Shown here piece by piece: positions 34,126-43,379 of a stretch of DNA of 64,000 nt (its first letter is position 1; each line of letters opens with the position of its first letter). This stretch comes from Gammaproteobacteria bacterium 45_16_T64 (GTDB lineage: Bacteria; Pseudomonadota; Gammaproteobacteria; Pseudomonadales; Ketobacteraceae). The notes under the pieces are model-generated. The model saw only the letters and a list, made by a program, of their open reading frames with translations, was not told the origin of the DNA and did not search any database. Location of the stretch: positions 62,001-126,000 of the forward strand of contig MABD01000008.1 in assembly GCA_002162955.1 (NCBI GenBank), read 5' to 3'. The translations under genes were made by a program, and so were the position numbers.

Positions 34126-35976
34126 ATGAGCATTAATCAAAAAATAGAATCCATCATTATGTCCCCGAAACAATCAATACTACTAATATTGATTGTTATC
34201 GTGCTAACACACCTCCCTACAAACTTTGGTAGTTTCATTGCCGACGATTATATGCAATGGGCAATGTTAGAAGGGTCTAGTGACCTAGCATCGCTTGGTT
34301 TTAGCAAAGCAGATCCTGGCAAGGCATTGGAAGATAAGTTATTAGAAAGCTTTCATTTTTTTAATCCCGTTGCTGGAACAAACGAAGCGTATCGGAATTA
34401 TGGGAACCTGCCTTGGTGGTCAAGCAATAATGCTTCTATGGTTCCTTTTCGTCCTGTAGCGGCACTGTCGCACTGGGTTGATTATACAGTTTTTGGGAAA
34501 ACGCTTCAGTTTCACCGATTGCATAGCCTTCTCTACTTTTTACTTCTCGGTATTGCCGCTTATTTTCTTTATACGAAAATAAGCACGAAGCACGCTGTTG
34601 CAGTGTTTGTTGTCTTGCTTTTGGTGGTAGATTTCAGCCTTACCAAGAGCTTCAATTGGGTTATTGCCAGAAACTCCTATATGGCGTGTGCCATAGGGAT
34701 TTTTAGTATTTCTGCTTATATTCGATGGCGCTGTCATGGAAAAACCTATGATTTACTTTTATCACTGTTCTTATTGGGCGCAGCGATTCTAACAGCAGAA
34801 GCCGCGATTTCAGCGATCGCCTATATGGGGGCATATACCCTGTGCGTAGAGAAGCACGATTCAATTATTAAGAAAATTCCGCCCCTGATTCCTTTTGTTG
34901 TGTTGATAGTGCTGTGGCGAATTTTGTACAGTAGCGCTGGTTTTGGATCTAACGACATTGGGCAATATGTAGATCCGGGTCGCTCCCCGGTTGCATTTTT
35001 GGTTAATTTTTTGGAAGTGTTTCCGCTGGTTTGTATCAGCTTAATCACTGGTATTGATAGCCTTGTTGTTATGATACACCCCGAGAAACGCTTGATCGTT
35101 TCTGTTGTTGGGTGGGTGGTTTCACTAGGTTGTGTGTTTTTTATCTGGCCTACGTTAAAAGAAAGTCGTACTGCACGGTTTATGTTTGTTGGATCAATTG
35201 TCGCGGCTATTCCTGGGACGGCGTTGATTAGCGGGGAGAGCAGGACGGTTACTTTTAGCTCCATTGGGTTTTTCTACCTGCTGGCTCTTTGGTTGGTTAC
35301 GCTGTATGGAAATAGGTCATCTTTTTTAAGCCGCTGGGGGTTTAGGTTAACTATCTTGTGGCACCTTGTATTGCCAGCTTTACTTGCGGTGTTTTTGACA
35401 TCTAATGTGAGTGGCTTTAGCCAGCAATCAAAACAATATGAAAGCGTTCCAGATGGTGTTGAAACCAAAGAATATGAGCTGGTAATTGTTAATGACTCTA
35501 GCGCAATGTTTTATTACTTGCCTTTCGAGTGGGCTTTTAGAGGGTTTAAACTACCGGCAAGACTGAATGTTTTGACTCCGGGATTAAATACTGTCGACAT
35601 TACAAGAGAGTCGGAGAGGCTTTTCATAATATCTACGCCCGCAGGGATGCCTATTCATCACAAGGCTAATATAGATTCACTCAGTGGTGATGAGCCAGTG
35701 GTTGGTGCTGCGTATAGCGGATTGTTTGCTCTTGGCTTTTTTACTACTCCAGAGCAAACGCCCGCCAAGGGTGAGGTTATCCTGAATTCTGATATGAAAA
35801 TCACAATAGTAGAAGAAAACCTGATAGGCCCAACAAAAATTACAGTGGAATTCATAGGCAAGACTTCGCCAGATCAAAAAGTGTGGCAGCGGTTTGATTG
35901 GTCAGAATACAAATACAAAGTAATGCAACCATTGAGCATAAACGAGACCCGGCGAATCATAGGGCCTTTAGATTAG
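34126..35976 (+). CDS. Polytopic membrane protein, GT-C glycosyltransferase-like
   Basis: The 616-aa protein has about ten transmembrane helices (first at about residues 16-34). An acidic motif right after TM1 (FIADDYMQW) sits where GT-C enzymes carry their catalytic acidic residue. A soluble periplasmic domain of about 150 residues forms the C-terminus. GT-C enzymes transfer sugars from lipid-linked donors in the periplasm. No glycan-synthesis genes flank it, so donor and acceptor are unknown. Confidence 0.65.
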   Translation: MSINQKIESIIMSPKQSILLILIVIVLTHLPTNFGSFIADDYMQWAMLEGSSDLASLGFSKADPGKALEDKLLESFHFFNPVAGTNEAYRNYGNLPWWSSNNASMVPFRPVAALSHWVDYTVFGKTLQFHRLHSLLYFLLLGIAAYFLYTKISTKHAVAVFVVLLLVVDFSLTKSFNWVIARNSYMACAIGIFSISAYIRWRCHGKTYDLLLSLFLLGAAILTAEAAISAIAYMGAYTLCVEKHDSIIKKIPPLIPFVVLIVLWRILYSSAGFGSNDIGQYVDPGRSPVAFLVNFLEVFPLVCISLITGIDSLVVMIHPEKRLIVSVVGWVVSLGCVFFIWPTLKESRTARFMFVGSIVAAIPGTALISGESRTVTFSSIGFFYLLALWLVTLYGNRSSFLSRWGFRLTILWHLVLPALLAVFLTSNVSGFSQQSKQYESVPDGVETKEYELVIVNDSSAMFYYLPFEWAFRGFKLPARLNVLTPGLNTVDITRESERLFIISTPAGMPIHHKANIDSLSGDEPVVGAAYSGLFALGFFTTPEQTPAKGEVILNSDMKITIVEENLIGPTKITVEFIGKTSPDQKVWQRFDWSEYKYKVMQPLSINETRRIIGPLD

Positions 35977-36073
35977 TGTAGAAATTGACAATGTTACAAT
36001 CTGTAATAAAAATAGGTGTTATAGGGGCCCTAGAGGGGCCCTGCTTTATGGAATATCTAAGGCCCATCTCACA

Positions 36074-36331
36074 TCACGTCTTAGATTGCCCCTGAATAAG
36101 CCTCTTAAGCTCTGCAATTTCTTGATGAAGGTCCTCCAGTGTTACCTTGCCTTCTCGTACATCTCGTGCCTCTCTTTCTCTTTCGTGCTCTTCTTCCATC
36201 ACGTTGACAATAATCCCAATGACCATGTTTAAAAATGCAAAGGTTGTGAGGAAAATAAAACTTAAGAAGTACAGCCAGCTTAGGCTATAGACCTCCATGG
36301 TTTCATACATGACGGTTGCTTTATAAGACAT
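36074..36331 (-). pseudogene. Truncated voltage-gated channel (S6 and C-terminal coiled coil only)
   Basis: The 85-codon frame is homologous to the C-terminal third of the complete channel at 43380-44228. Shared parts are YETMEVY, FAFLNMVIGI and the heptad tail (LEDLHQEIAELKRLI here, LADLQNEIRELKAMI there). The voltage sensor, S5 and selectivity filter are missing. Homology stops at about 36320, just after MYETMEV, so recombination, not point decay, removed the front. Product alone cannot be a channel, though it could in theory co-assemble through the coiled coil. Confidence 0.8.
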
Positions 36332-36863
36332 AAATTTGTTGACAAAGTCATGCGATCAAGTGAAGTATGCTATAACTGTAGGTTAATCCTAAATCTAAGC
36401 TATATACCAAAAAGAGTCAACGTTGACAAAACCCACTATCGGCCGAAATCCATCTGTGATTCTAATTAATGGTTCGATAGCCGTCTGGAATATTGGCAGT
36501 TAATAGCCTTTTCTAGGCCAGTCTAGCATTTTTGGCTGAAGTTTAAAAATCTGATATGGAGTGTGATACGCGAGGAACCCCCTTTTGTCGCTTTATTTCG
36601 TAGACATGCAGCCTTGTTTCGGTTGCGCGTACACGTGAATGAAACGGAAAATATTGAGCTAATCGAGCACCATTCATATATTGTTTCTAAGGGGGAGCAG
36701 TTCAATAAAAACCAGGTTTGACATGATTCGTTAGCCAGTTGGATTCAAGTAACCTGATACTAATCGGGGCTTAAAAGTACGACCTCTCCATGTTAGGTAC
36801 CCAAAAAATTTTACTGACAGATTATTTTCATCCTATTTGTAGATTGATAATAAAGTATTATCG
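36332..36863. other. Intergenic, 532 bp, no gene recognised
   Basis: This stretch is AT-rich and broken by stops on both strands. It holds no channel homology upstream of the truncation point. Short frames here lack ribosome sites. I see no terminal repeats that would explain the truncation. Confidence 0.5.
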
Positions 36864-37678
36864 TTACCATCCATTCCGTAAACAATATTTCCAAGGTTTT
36901 TTTTCCTTAACAGTCGTTAATTTGAGTGCTGAACAAAACCTATCAAAGTCATAAAGCTCATAACTTTCTAGTTCGTCGTTCTTAACGACTTCTTTTGCGC
37001 CCTCTATTGCTGCATTGGAAAATTTACTGCAAGTTGACACGTAGATACAATTCCTATTTCCATTTATCTTCGCAGCACCGATAAACTCACGTATGCCAGC
37101 TATACCTTCGGTATACAAAAGCTTTTTTCTTCTCTTTACTTGAACAATTGTTGGATTGTCAGAGTTTATCAAAATAAGATCGATTCCGCCGTCATGTGAT
37201 TTTCCTATATGTTCTACATCGCATGAAAAGTGTTCTCGAAAAACTGACTGTACAAGTTTTTCCATTCTATTGTGATGAATGTGAATAACATCCTCGAAGT
37301 TATTTCTTAGGTAGTTCTGAAGAGTTATTATTGGAATATTCTTACTGGACAAATCATACCTTCTTAGAATTGCATTAGTGATTTCCACGGATCTCGCATC
37401 AATACTGCCAGTGGTCACTTTGTTACAACGCAGTTTCCACCAGCCACAACTAGAGCAGTTTTTTACGTACTCATTAACCTCATAGTATCCTCCTTCCAGC
37501 CAATCTGGATGGCTGTGTGATTCATCCTTATGAACAGTTTTCATTTTAAGATTGCAAAAAGGGCAAACTCCTTCTTTGATGAATAAAAAAACAGCTCTGT
37601 TTTCCCGGTGGGCAAGCCACCTCGGTCTTGATGGCTGCCTTCTTTAACAAACTCATTGTAATCTAATATTTTCTTCAT
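36864..37678 (-). pseudogene. Mrr-like restriction endonuclease with zinc ribbon, frameshifted
   Basis: A good start (ATG at 37678 with AGGATG about 9 nt upstream) reads MKKILDYNEFVKEGSHQD and then drifts into a wrong frame. The neighbouring frame picks up RPRWLAHRENRAVFLFIKEG, then VCPFCNLKMKTVHKDES, and continues to the stop at 36864. Adding one A near 37627-37629 would join them. The main part has two CxxC pairs (CPFC and NCSSCGWW) as a zinc ribbon and a PD-(D/E)xK Mrr-type domain (HDGGIDLILIN, then IVQVKRR). Mrr-like enzymes cut modified DNA. The downstream ORF alone (226 aa from 37544) lacks the first Cys pair. Confidence 0.72.
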
Positions 37679-37680
37679 AT

Positions 37681-37842
37681 TCACAATACATCCTGTTTAT
37701 TAGGCAGTTGCGGCTGATTGTATGTTAACGGTGTTTTAGGGCTTTCAATTGGAAACACAATATAAATCAGCTTCATTCGGTGCTCCAAATTTGGTTCTGT
37801 CGCATTCAGTGATGCCGCCTCATAGCATGTTGGAATGAAATT
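37681..37842 (-). pseudogene. Possible C-terminal gene remnant before the Mrr-like gene
   Basis: This frame is open for 53 codons without a good start and ends (TGA) 2 bp before the Mrr-like ATG. It reads HRMKLIYIVFPIESPKTPLT near its end. The tight junction suggests a former operon partner. Family unknown. Confidence 0.25.
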
Positions 37843-37906
37843 TCAAAATTCTACTAAATCGAGTGATTTGCGATCGACTTTTGAGGGTCATCACACACCG
37901 AAGTAG
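37793..37906. repeat. Imperfect dispersed repeat, copy 1
   Basis: This copy shares GTCGCATTCAGTGATGCCGC and GAGTGATTTGCGATCGAC and ends in TCACACACC with copy 2 at 42473-42557, same orientation. It has about 29 bp extra in the middle. See findings. Confidence 0.6.
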
Positions 37907-38210
37907 TAAATGGTCTTCTGTAAAAAGAAGAAACCACCAAGCGATCGAGTATGTGGTAAAACCCGGCAATGTATTTTGATGCACTAATGCCACAGTTCAA
38001 AAAACAACCCAAAGTAGATGTGACAGAATCCAAAAGACAACCGACTTTCAAAAAATATTAGGCCAGCATTATAAAAATATCAATATGGACTATTCGTCGC
38101 AGTGTAAATACGTTGTGAGTGGATTTACATGCACTAGAAAGTGTGTCAGATTTCAGTATGCTCTGTATTAAAGTAGAGTAATAACAATAACCAAATCTCA
38201 GGAGGTTAGC

Positions 38211-39680
38211 ATGAAGCCGACCGTACCAAAACTACTACTAATAATTGCCCTGCTAATCGTAGGTGGGTGCTCCAGCTTACCTTACGATAAAACCAGCAAT
38301 GAAATAGATACACGTCTATATCAATTATATATCGATGAATACGGCAAGCTTATTGATCCTTATACGAAGTTACCTGTTGAGAATGGCACCAAGGATATCA
38401 CGGAGAAATCCTACGTTGATCGCATTCTTGAAAACTATCGCTTAATGGAGGCTGACGGCTATGAGTTAACTGTCTTTATACATGGTGGACTCAATACATT
38501 TGCTAGCGCAACGGATCGAGTTAAAGAAAAAGCTGAATTAATGCTCAAGGCGAAAAAGTACCCACTGTTTATTTCCTGGGATTCCTCAGGTCCCACCAAC
38601 TACTGGGACTACCTGATGTTTTTGAGAAGAGGTGAGCTGTTAAGTTGGTATAAAACGCTGCTAACGGTTCCGACCGTTATAGTAGAGGACTTTTCGCGAT
38701 CGATAGCGCGTATTCCTGCATCTTGGTTTAACATGCTCGATAATAATAGCGCCGTTGCGATGTGGAAAGAAAGTGATGAAGAAAAAGACGTTCGATGGAC
38801 GCTTTACGGTCGAATTGATGCTGAAGGAAATGTTGTTGTACCGAGTCTAGAGGGATACGGGTTTAATATACACAATCACCCCGATGACAACGATTTAGGT
38901 ATTGCTGATATGTGGTCGGTACCTAATCCCATTAAACTAGTTACAGCTCCAATTATTGATGGCTTGGGCACCGGTGCATGGGAGTCTATGCTGCGTAGAA
39001 CGGATTTGGTCTTGCTTAGAGACTCTGGAGAGGAACTCACAGGAAAATCTGAAACAGCAGTAACCGTACTGTTTGATAATCTGAAAAGAGATAAAGAGGT
39101 TAAAGAAGCCAAAATGAAAATGGAGAAGCAATCGATTTCAAACGAAGAATCAATACCTATTTCTAGTGAACACGTCCATGCTGAAGAAAAGATTACTATT
39201 ATTGGGCACAGTATGGGAACTATTGTAGCTAACAATATTATTGCGAACTACCCAAACTTGAATTTTGAAAGAATAGTCTATATGGCTGGGGCGTGCCGGA
39301 TCAAGGATATTCGAGGTGTGGTATCTCCGTACCTAAAAAACAACCCAAAGGCACAATTCTTTAATTTGACGCTGAATCCATACAGAGAAATGACTGAGCG
39401 GAATTATCTTGATTTCTTGCCCCGAGGTTCGTTGCTGATGTGGATTGATGACACGCTGGGGGATGTGAATTCGTTTCAGGATCGAACTGCTGGAACTTGG
39501 TTCAATATAGTAAGGGCGGCAGTTGAGACTTTTCCTGCAGATATACGCTCGCAGGTACATCTGACACAGTTCGGGATGGACGATTACTCACCAAAGGTAC
39601 ATGGTGATTTTGGGACTTTTCCGTTTTGGAACGAAATTTTTTGGACAGAAGAATATTGGAGTAATGGTCGGAAATTTTAA
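38211..39680 (+). CDS. Lipoprotein with alpha/beta-hydrolase fold
   Basis: The 489-aa protein has a lipoprotein signal (LLLIIALLIVGGCSS, Cys at about residue 20) and a strong AGGAGG site before the ATG. Alpha/beta-hydrolase elements are visible: LTVFIHGGLNTF (oxyanion loop, about residue 90), the nucleophile elbow ITIIGHSMGTIVANNI (Ser in GHSMG) and a downstream YMAGACRIKDIRG. A late His in QVHLTQFGMDDYSPKVHGDF may complete the triad. It probably hydrolyses esters or lipids at the cell envelope. It is flanked by unrelated accessory genes. Confidence 0.75.
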   Translation: MKPTVPKLLLIIALLIVGGCSSLPYDKTSNEIDTRLYQLYIDEYGKLIDPYTKLPVENGTKDITEKSYVDRILENYRLMEADGYELTVFIHGGLNTFASATDRVKEKAELMLKAKKYPLFISWDSSGPTNYWDYLMFLRRGELLSWYKTLLTVPTVIVEDFSRSIARIPASWFNMLDNNSAVAMWKESDEEKDVRWTLYGRIDAEGNVVVPSLEGYGFNIHNHPDDNDLGIADMWSVPNPIKLVTAPIIDGLGTGAWESMLRRTDLVLLRDSGEELTGKSETAVTVLFDNLKRDKEVKEAKMKMEKQSISNEESIPISSEHVHAEEKITIIGHSMGTIVANNIIANYPNLNFERIVYMAGACRIKDIRGVVSPYLKNNPKAQFFNLTLNPYREMTERNYLDFLPRGSLLMWIDDTLGDVNSFQDRTAGTWFNIVRAAVETFPADIRSQVHLTQFGMDDYSPKVHGDFGTFPFWNEIFWTEEYWSNGRKF

Positions 39681-39800
39681 CCATATCTTTCGCGATGAGA
39701 AGCGTGGGAAACGGGAAGGTTAGCGGGGTATTCGCGGCCTCTGGAGTTTTATACGGTGCATTTCTATTACTAAAAATACAAATTATAAATGGATTGAATT

Positions 39801-40685
39801 ATGAAAATGCTAATAAAAATTATTGCAATTATATTGTCAATAATTGGATTTTCACAGAATGTGTATAGCTTGGATTGTGGAAAGCTCTTAATGGGGGAAT
39901 CCAAGAGCAAGACGAATATAGCTGTTTCTTTAGAAAAAGTATTTCGAGTCGACTTTAGTTTGGGAAAAACAGTTGAAAAAGCATCAGTGAAGGATTTTCC
40001 GGTTAGCTATGAAAAGTACACCAAACTTAATGCTGAATGTGAAAGAATAAGTGCGAAATTTGGTTTTTTTAGTTTTGTATTTGGTTTTTTTAGTTCTGAA
40101 AATGATGAACACGATATGTGGGTTGATTATCTAAATTCTAATAAAGTACTCAATAATTCGATGTTTGATCTGGTGAGCTGTTCAGATATTCAGAAACGAC
40201 TAGAAATAAAATATCAGAATGCACACTGCAGTTATAAAAATGCCAAAATTCGTAATGCAAGCATTGAACAGGCTGAAGGTCGGCTCTTAAAGTTAAGAGA
40301 ACATTACCACCAGTTTAGTTGCTCCGGTGAGAAGACTGAACCTGGTTATATGTGGGTCAAAGGCGATTGGGAAGGCCGGTATCCAAAAGCGGGGTTTAAT
40401 TCAAAAAAAGTGGGGGTTCCAGTTTGTGGTCCTGGTACTCTTGGTAATACTGGCTACATGATTATTAACACATCACACAAAGTCCGCAGCGTCTATAAAA
40501 AAAATGCAATAGCGAAGGGCGTTCCTGCATCACAAGAAACAGTGGCCGGTCAATGGACAGCAAAGTGTGTCAGTATGTCTGATCCTGACCCTCAGTTTAA
40601 AATGATAGTAGAGTCATTTTCTAGAGTTAAGAAAGAAAGCAAAGACTTTTATTATACGAAGGAAGGGGTTTTGGAGTGTAAATAG
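39801..40685 (+). CDS. Secreted protein, unknown function
   Basis: The 294-aa protein has a signal peptide (MKMLIKIIAIILSIIGFSQN, cleavage after VYS). The mature protein is Lys-rich, with eight to ten Cys residues spread along it (DCGKLLM, NAECERIS, SCSDIQKR, HCSYKNAK, FSCSGEKT, VCGPGTL, KCVSMSD, LECK), so disulphides are likely. WVKGDWEGRYPKAGFN and GTLGNTGYMIINTS are the most ordered-looking parts. I do not recognise a family. The base composition is more AT-rich than the core genes before 33 kb, as for its neighbours. Confidence 0.7.
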   Translation: MKMLIKIIAIILSIIGFSQNVYSLDCGKLLMGESKSKTNIAVSLEKVFRVDFSLGKTVEKASVKDFPVSYEKYTKLNAECERISAKFGFFSFVFGFFSSENDEHDMWVDYLNSNKVLNNSMFDLVSCSDIQKRLEIKYQNAHCSYKNAKIRNASIEQAEGRLLKLREHYHQFSCSGEKTEPGYMWVKGDWEGRYPKAGFNSKKVGVPVCGPGTLGNTGYMIINTSHKVRSVYKKNAIAKGVPASQETVAGQWTAKCVSMSDPDPQFKMIVESFSRVKKESKDFYYTKEGVLECK

Positions 40686-41195
40686 TAATTTTTATGAGGT
40701 GTAGTGATTCTTCGGTGGCGTAGTTTCGACAACGGATTGAAGGGATAGGGGCCGTAGGGGCCCAAATTCTCAAAAAATTAGCAGGGGGGGGGGTATAAAA
40801 TCACAGCTGAATATACTGGTAATCAAAAAATGATGCTTTTATATGAGTCGAATGGTTTTGACTCTGGTATTGTCCCTTGGGGTTTTTTAGGTTAGGCGAT
40901 CGTAGGTGAAGAAAATCATACAGTAAATATAATTATAGATGAGGAAAACTATTATTTTTGAGAGTTTTTTCTGCCGGCAGTATCACTGACTTCTTTGACG
41001 GTTCGAGAGTGAGTAAAGAATAAGTGCTTTTATGCTATGATCACTGTTTCGTTGTGAGCAAAATATTGATATGTTCGATAATCAGTGAAAGAAAAGGAAC
41101 TCCCCCACCCCGCCCGAAATTGTAAAGAAAAATTAAAGTCAGAAACTAAAAATAGGAAGCCTAAACTAGACATCTTTTACATAAGGGAAAATGAG
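40686..41195 (+). pseudogene. Decayed ORF with two in-frame stops and a G10 tract
   Basis: From about 40782 one frame reads YKITAEYTGNQKMMLLYESN and FDSGIVPWGFLG, then a TAG. It continues AIVGEENHTVNIIIDEENYY to a TGA, and on to EFFLPAVSLTSLTVRE. The continuity of protein-like sequence through two stops suggests a broken gene. A run of ten G lies at 40784-40793 just before it. The original family is not recognisable. Confidence 0.4.
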
Positions 41196-42464
41196 ATGCA
41201 AAAATTTAAAAAATCGAATATTAGTAAGATGAAATGCATGAAATTACGAATATTTATATCGCTAATATCGATCTTTATATCTTCACAAAGCTATTCCTAC
41301 GAAATGGGGAGGCAAGCGATGAAAGATATAAACAGTCCATCCTTAGAAATCGATAAATTAGTTTCGTTTGAATGGGAGCGAAATCACGAAAAGTTTACAG
41401 TGCTAGCCCTTCAGTGTATAGCTGATAAAAATGCGGGGTTAACTTCATTGGATGTAGCTCCAGAATATTGTGAAAAACGCACAATAAATCTTGATCAGAT
41501 GTCACTATACAATAAGTCCTATAATTATCCAAAAGAACTAGAAAGATATAAAAGTCTCGTTAAGCATGTTAGGTGGTCAGATGATCCAACTCGACAGGTA
41601 TACGATACAAAAAAAAGCTCTCCGAAGTTCGCCGCTACAATGAAAAAATATTGTGAATCAATAATCGAAAATTCAGAGGATGGTGAAATTAATCTTGCCG
41701 CTAACGGGCTTTTGTGCGCCAGCCATTTTGGAAGATTTCAGTATTTGCACTCTATGGCTATCAATGATGGGATTGAAGCGAAGGTAACGTTCAATAAAAT
41801 ATTGTCCTGGAGTAAATTCGCATATCAATTCTCTCTTTCTGAAAAAGACCATAACGAAAATTATTGCGAATACTGGGAGAATAATAAAATTTATCCAAAC
41901 ATCGTAGATTCATTTCAGGTTGAATCGTTTAGGAATAGAAAGGATAATTTCTGTGAAAGACGTAAAATATCAAAATGGAATTGGATTACAAACCCAAAGC
42001 TTTGGGGGAGTAACCAAGAATACTATGAAGCTTGGACAGTGAAGTCATTTTTTAGTAACGAATGCACAGGAAAGTTTGGGTCTGGTCAATGCACTGTAAT
42101 AGAAGACAAAGATGAGATAATGTTTTCTGCATTAGGGTCGATATTGCATCTTGTTCAGGATTCATACTCCAAAAGCCATGTAAGTCGAGGCGGGACACCG
42201 GCTTTGTCTGAAATTGTTTGTTCTCCTCCTGAAAACTTTCATAGCTATCTAAATCAGGACAGTGATACTCATACAAAAGCAGACAAGTGGCCAGTGTTTC
42301 ATTCTACTTGTAACCTTGGGTCTGGAGGAACACTTGATCCGATAACAGCGGTAGCACAAATTATCTTTTTGCATGCAAAAGGAGAAAAAGATGTTAAAAA
42401 AATTGAAGATATCATTACAAAGGTTTATGGGGGTTATGATTTGAATGCGAAGTCAAAACCCTGA
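41196..42464 (+). CDS. Secreted protein with phospholipase C/S1-P1-like His motif
   Basis: The protein is about 422 aa from the ATG at 41196, which has AAGGGA about 8 nt upstream; the frame is open 111 bp further without such a site. An N-terminal hydrophobic stretch (LRIFISLISIFISSQSYSY) acts as signal peptide after a long basic lead. The mature part has several Cys. The segment ALGSILHLVQDSYSKSHVSR (H-x3-D-x4-SH type) matches the zinc-binding helix pattern of zinc-dependent phospholipase C and S1/P1 nucleases. Other metal ligands cannot be placed with confidence, so the activity is a hypothesis. Confidence 0.65.
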   Translation: MQKFKKSNISKMKCMKLRIFISLISIFISSQSYSYEMGRQAMKDINSPSLEIDKLVSFEWERNHEKFTVLALQCIADKNAGLTSLDVAPEYCEKRTINLDQMSLYNKSYNYPKELERYKSLVKHVRWSDDPTRQVYDTKKSSPKFAATMKKYCESIIENSEDGEINLAANGLLCASHFGRFQYLHSMAINDGIEAKVTFNKILSWSKFAYQFSLSEKDHNENYCEYWENNKIYPNIVDSFQVESFRNRKDNFCERRKISKWNWITNPKLWGSNQEYYEAWTVKSFFSNECTGKFGSGQCTVIEDKDEIMFSALGSILHLVQDSYSKSHVSRGGTPALSEIVCSPPENFHSYLNQDSDTHTKADKWPVFHSTCNLGSGGTLDPITAVAQIIFLHAKGEKDVKKIEDIITKVYGGYDLNAKSKP

Positions 42465-42472
42465 ATTTAATC

Positions 42473-42557
42473 GGTTTTGTCGCATCCAGCGGAGTCACCT
42501 CATTGCATTGTAGAGTGATCTGTGATCAGGTTTAAAGGTGGCCACACACCTCAATAG
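42473..42557. repeat. Imperfect dispersed repeat, copy 2
   Basis: This is the shorter copy of the repeat at 37793-37906, same orientation: GTCGCATCCAGCGGAGTCAC, GAGTGATCTGTGATCAG and CCACACACC. It lies 9 bp after the stop of the phospholipase-like gene. A small hairpin AGGTG-GCCACA-CACCT sits at its right end. Confidence 0.6.
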
Positions 42558-42756
42558 CTGGCTCTAGATAGGAGTAGGCATGCGGTCTTTAACAAGGGGG
42601 TCAATTGCTTGATTAACCGTAGTGTTAGTCCAATATTTTGGAGAAAAAATGCTCCCCCAAAAAGGCGACTTGTCGCCCTGGATTTGGTTTTTAGATGATG
42701 CTTATTGAAGTTAATTATTTCCGCTGACATTAGATAGCTAGAATAACGGAGGAAAT

Positions 42757-43194
42757 GTGGGAGAGTTGAAACTGGTTAAGCAAAGACTCAAGGCTGATTG
42801 TGGTATCGCATGTGTAGCCATGGTTTCGGGGCACAGCTATGAGAAAGTGAAATCTGATTTTGCAAACACATTCAAAGTTAGAACTTATCGCTCCTCCACC
42901 AAACAGTTGGCTCAACTGTTAGAAAAATACAAAATGAATGTTTCCGAGATGAAATCTCAAGCATGGAGTGATATTTCAGGTGTCTGTATCGTAGGTGTCA
43001 ATTGGTATAAACCAAATATGTTTCATTGGGTAGTTACAGTCAAAGATAACAATAGGTTTCTTATTCTTGACCCTGACTCTGCTCAGGTTTACCAAGGTTA
43101 CGATTGGATTGATGAAGAGGATGGTTTTATCCACAGCCCTTCAGAATCAAATTATATTGTAATCGATGATGAATATAAGTGTATCGAAATCTAA
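42757..43194 (+). CDS. C39-like papain-fold cysteine peptidase domain protein
   Basis: The 145-aa protein has the C39-like triad in order: Gln/Cys in VKQRLKADCGIACVAMVSGH, His in MFHWVVTVKDN, and Asp in FLILDPDSAQVY. C39 domains usually cut Gly-Gly leader peptides as part of ABC exporters, but stand-alone copies exist. The GTG at 42757 is only 4 nt after GGAGG, so the TTG at 42766 is a possible alternative start. No exporter or leader-peptide gene is adjacent. Confidence 0.75.
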   Translation: MGELKLVKQRLKADCGIACVAMVSGHSYEKVKSDFANTFKVRTYRSSTKQLAQLLEKYKMNVSEMKSQAWSDISGVCIVGVNWYKPNMFHWVVTVKDNNRFLILDPDSAQVYQGYDWIDEEDGFIHSPSESNYIVIDDEYKCIEI

Positions 43195-43313
43195 CAAAGC
43201 AGGTCGGTCAAGTTAATTGTCGCTTAATAGCTTTTCGGCGCACCATATTGAGAGTTTTTTTTGTTCAGAGGTACGCTTATGTTGTTTGCAAGTAAGCCCA
43301 ATCTTGATTTGGG

Positions 43314-43340
43314 TGATGTCTACAGTTGCAGTAGACATCA
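43314..43340. repeat. Perfect inverted repeat between convergent genes
   Basis: TGATGTCTAC at 43314-43323 pairs with GTAGACATCA at 43331-43340 around a 7-nt loop. It lies between the C39-like gene and the convergent channel gene. No strong T-run follows, so it may be an mRNA 3' stabiliser or weak terminator. Confidence 0.5.
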
Positions 43341-43379
43341 GTAGCTATAAAAAGGGCATTCATAAGCGTTCCAGAAATG

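Noticed and set aside
43189-43340. Possible integron attC site after the C39-like gene (ATCTAAC fits RYYYAAC)
   Set aside because: No GTTRRRY partner core lies within the next 150 bp, other accessory genes here do not end in such sites, and no integrase is present.
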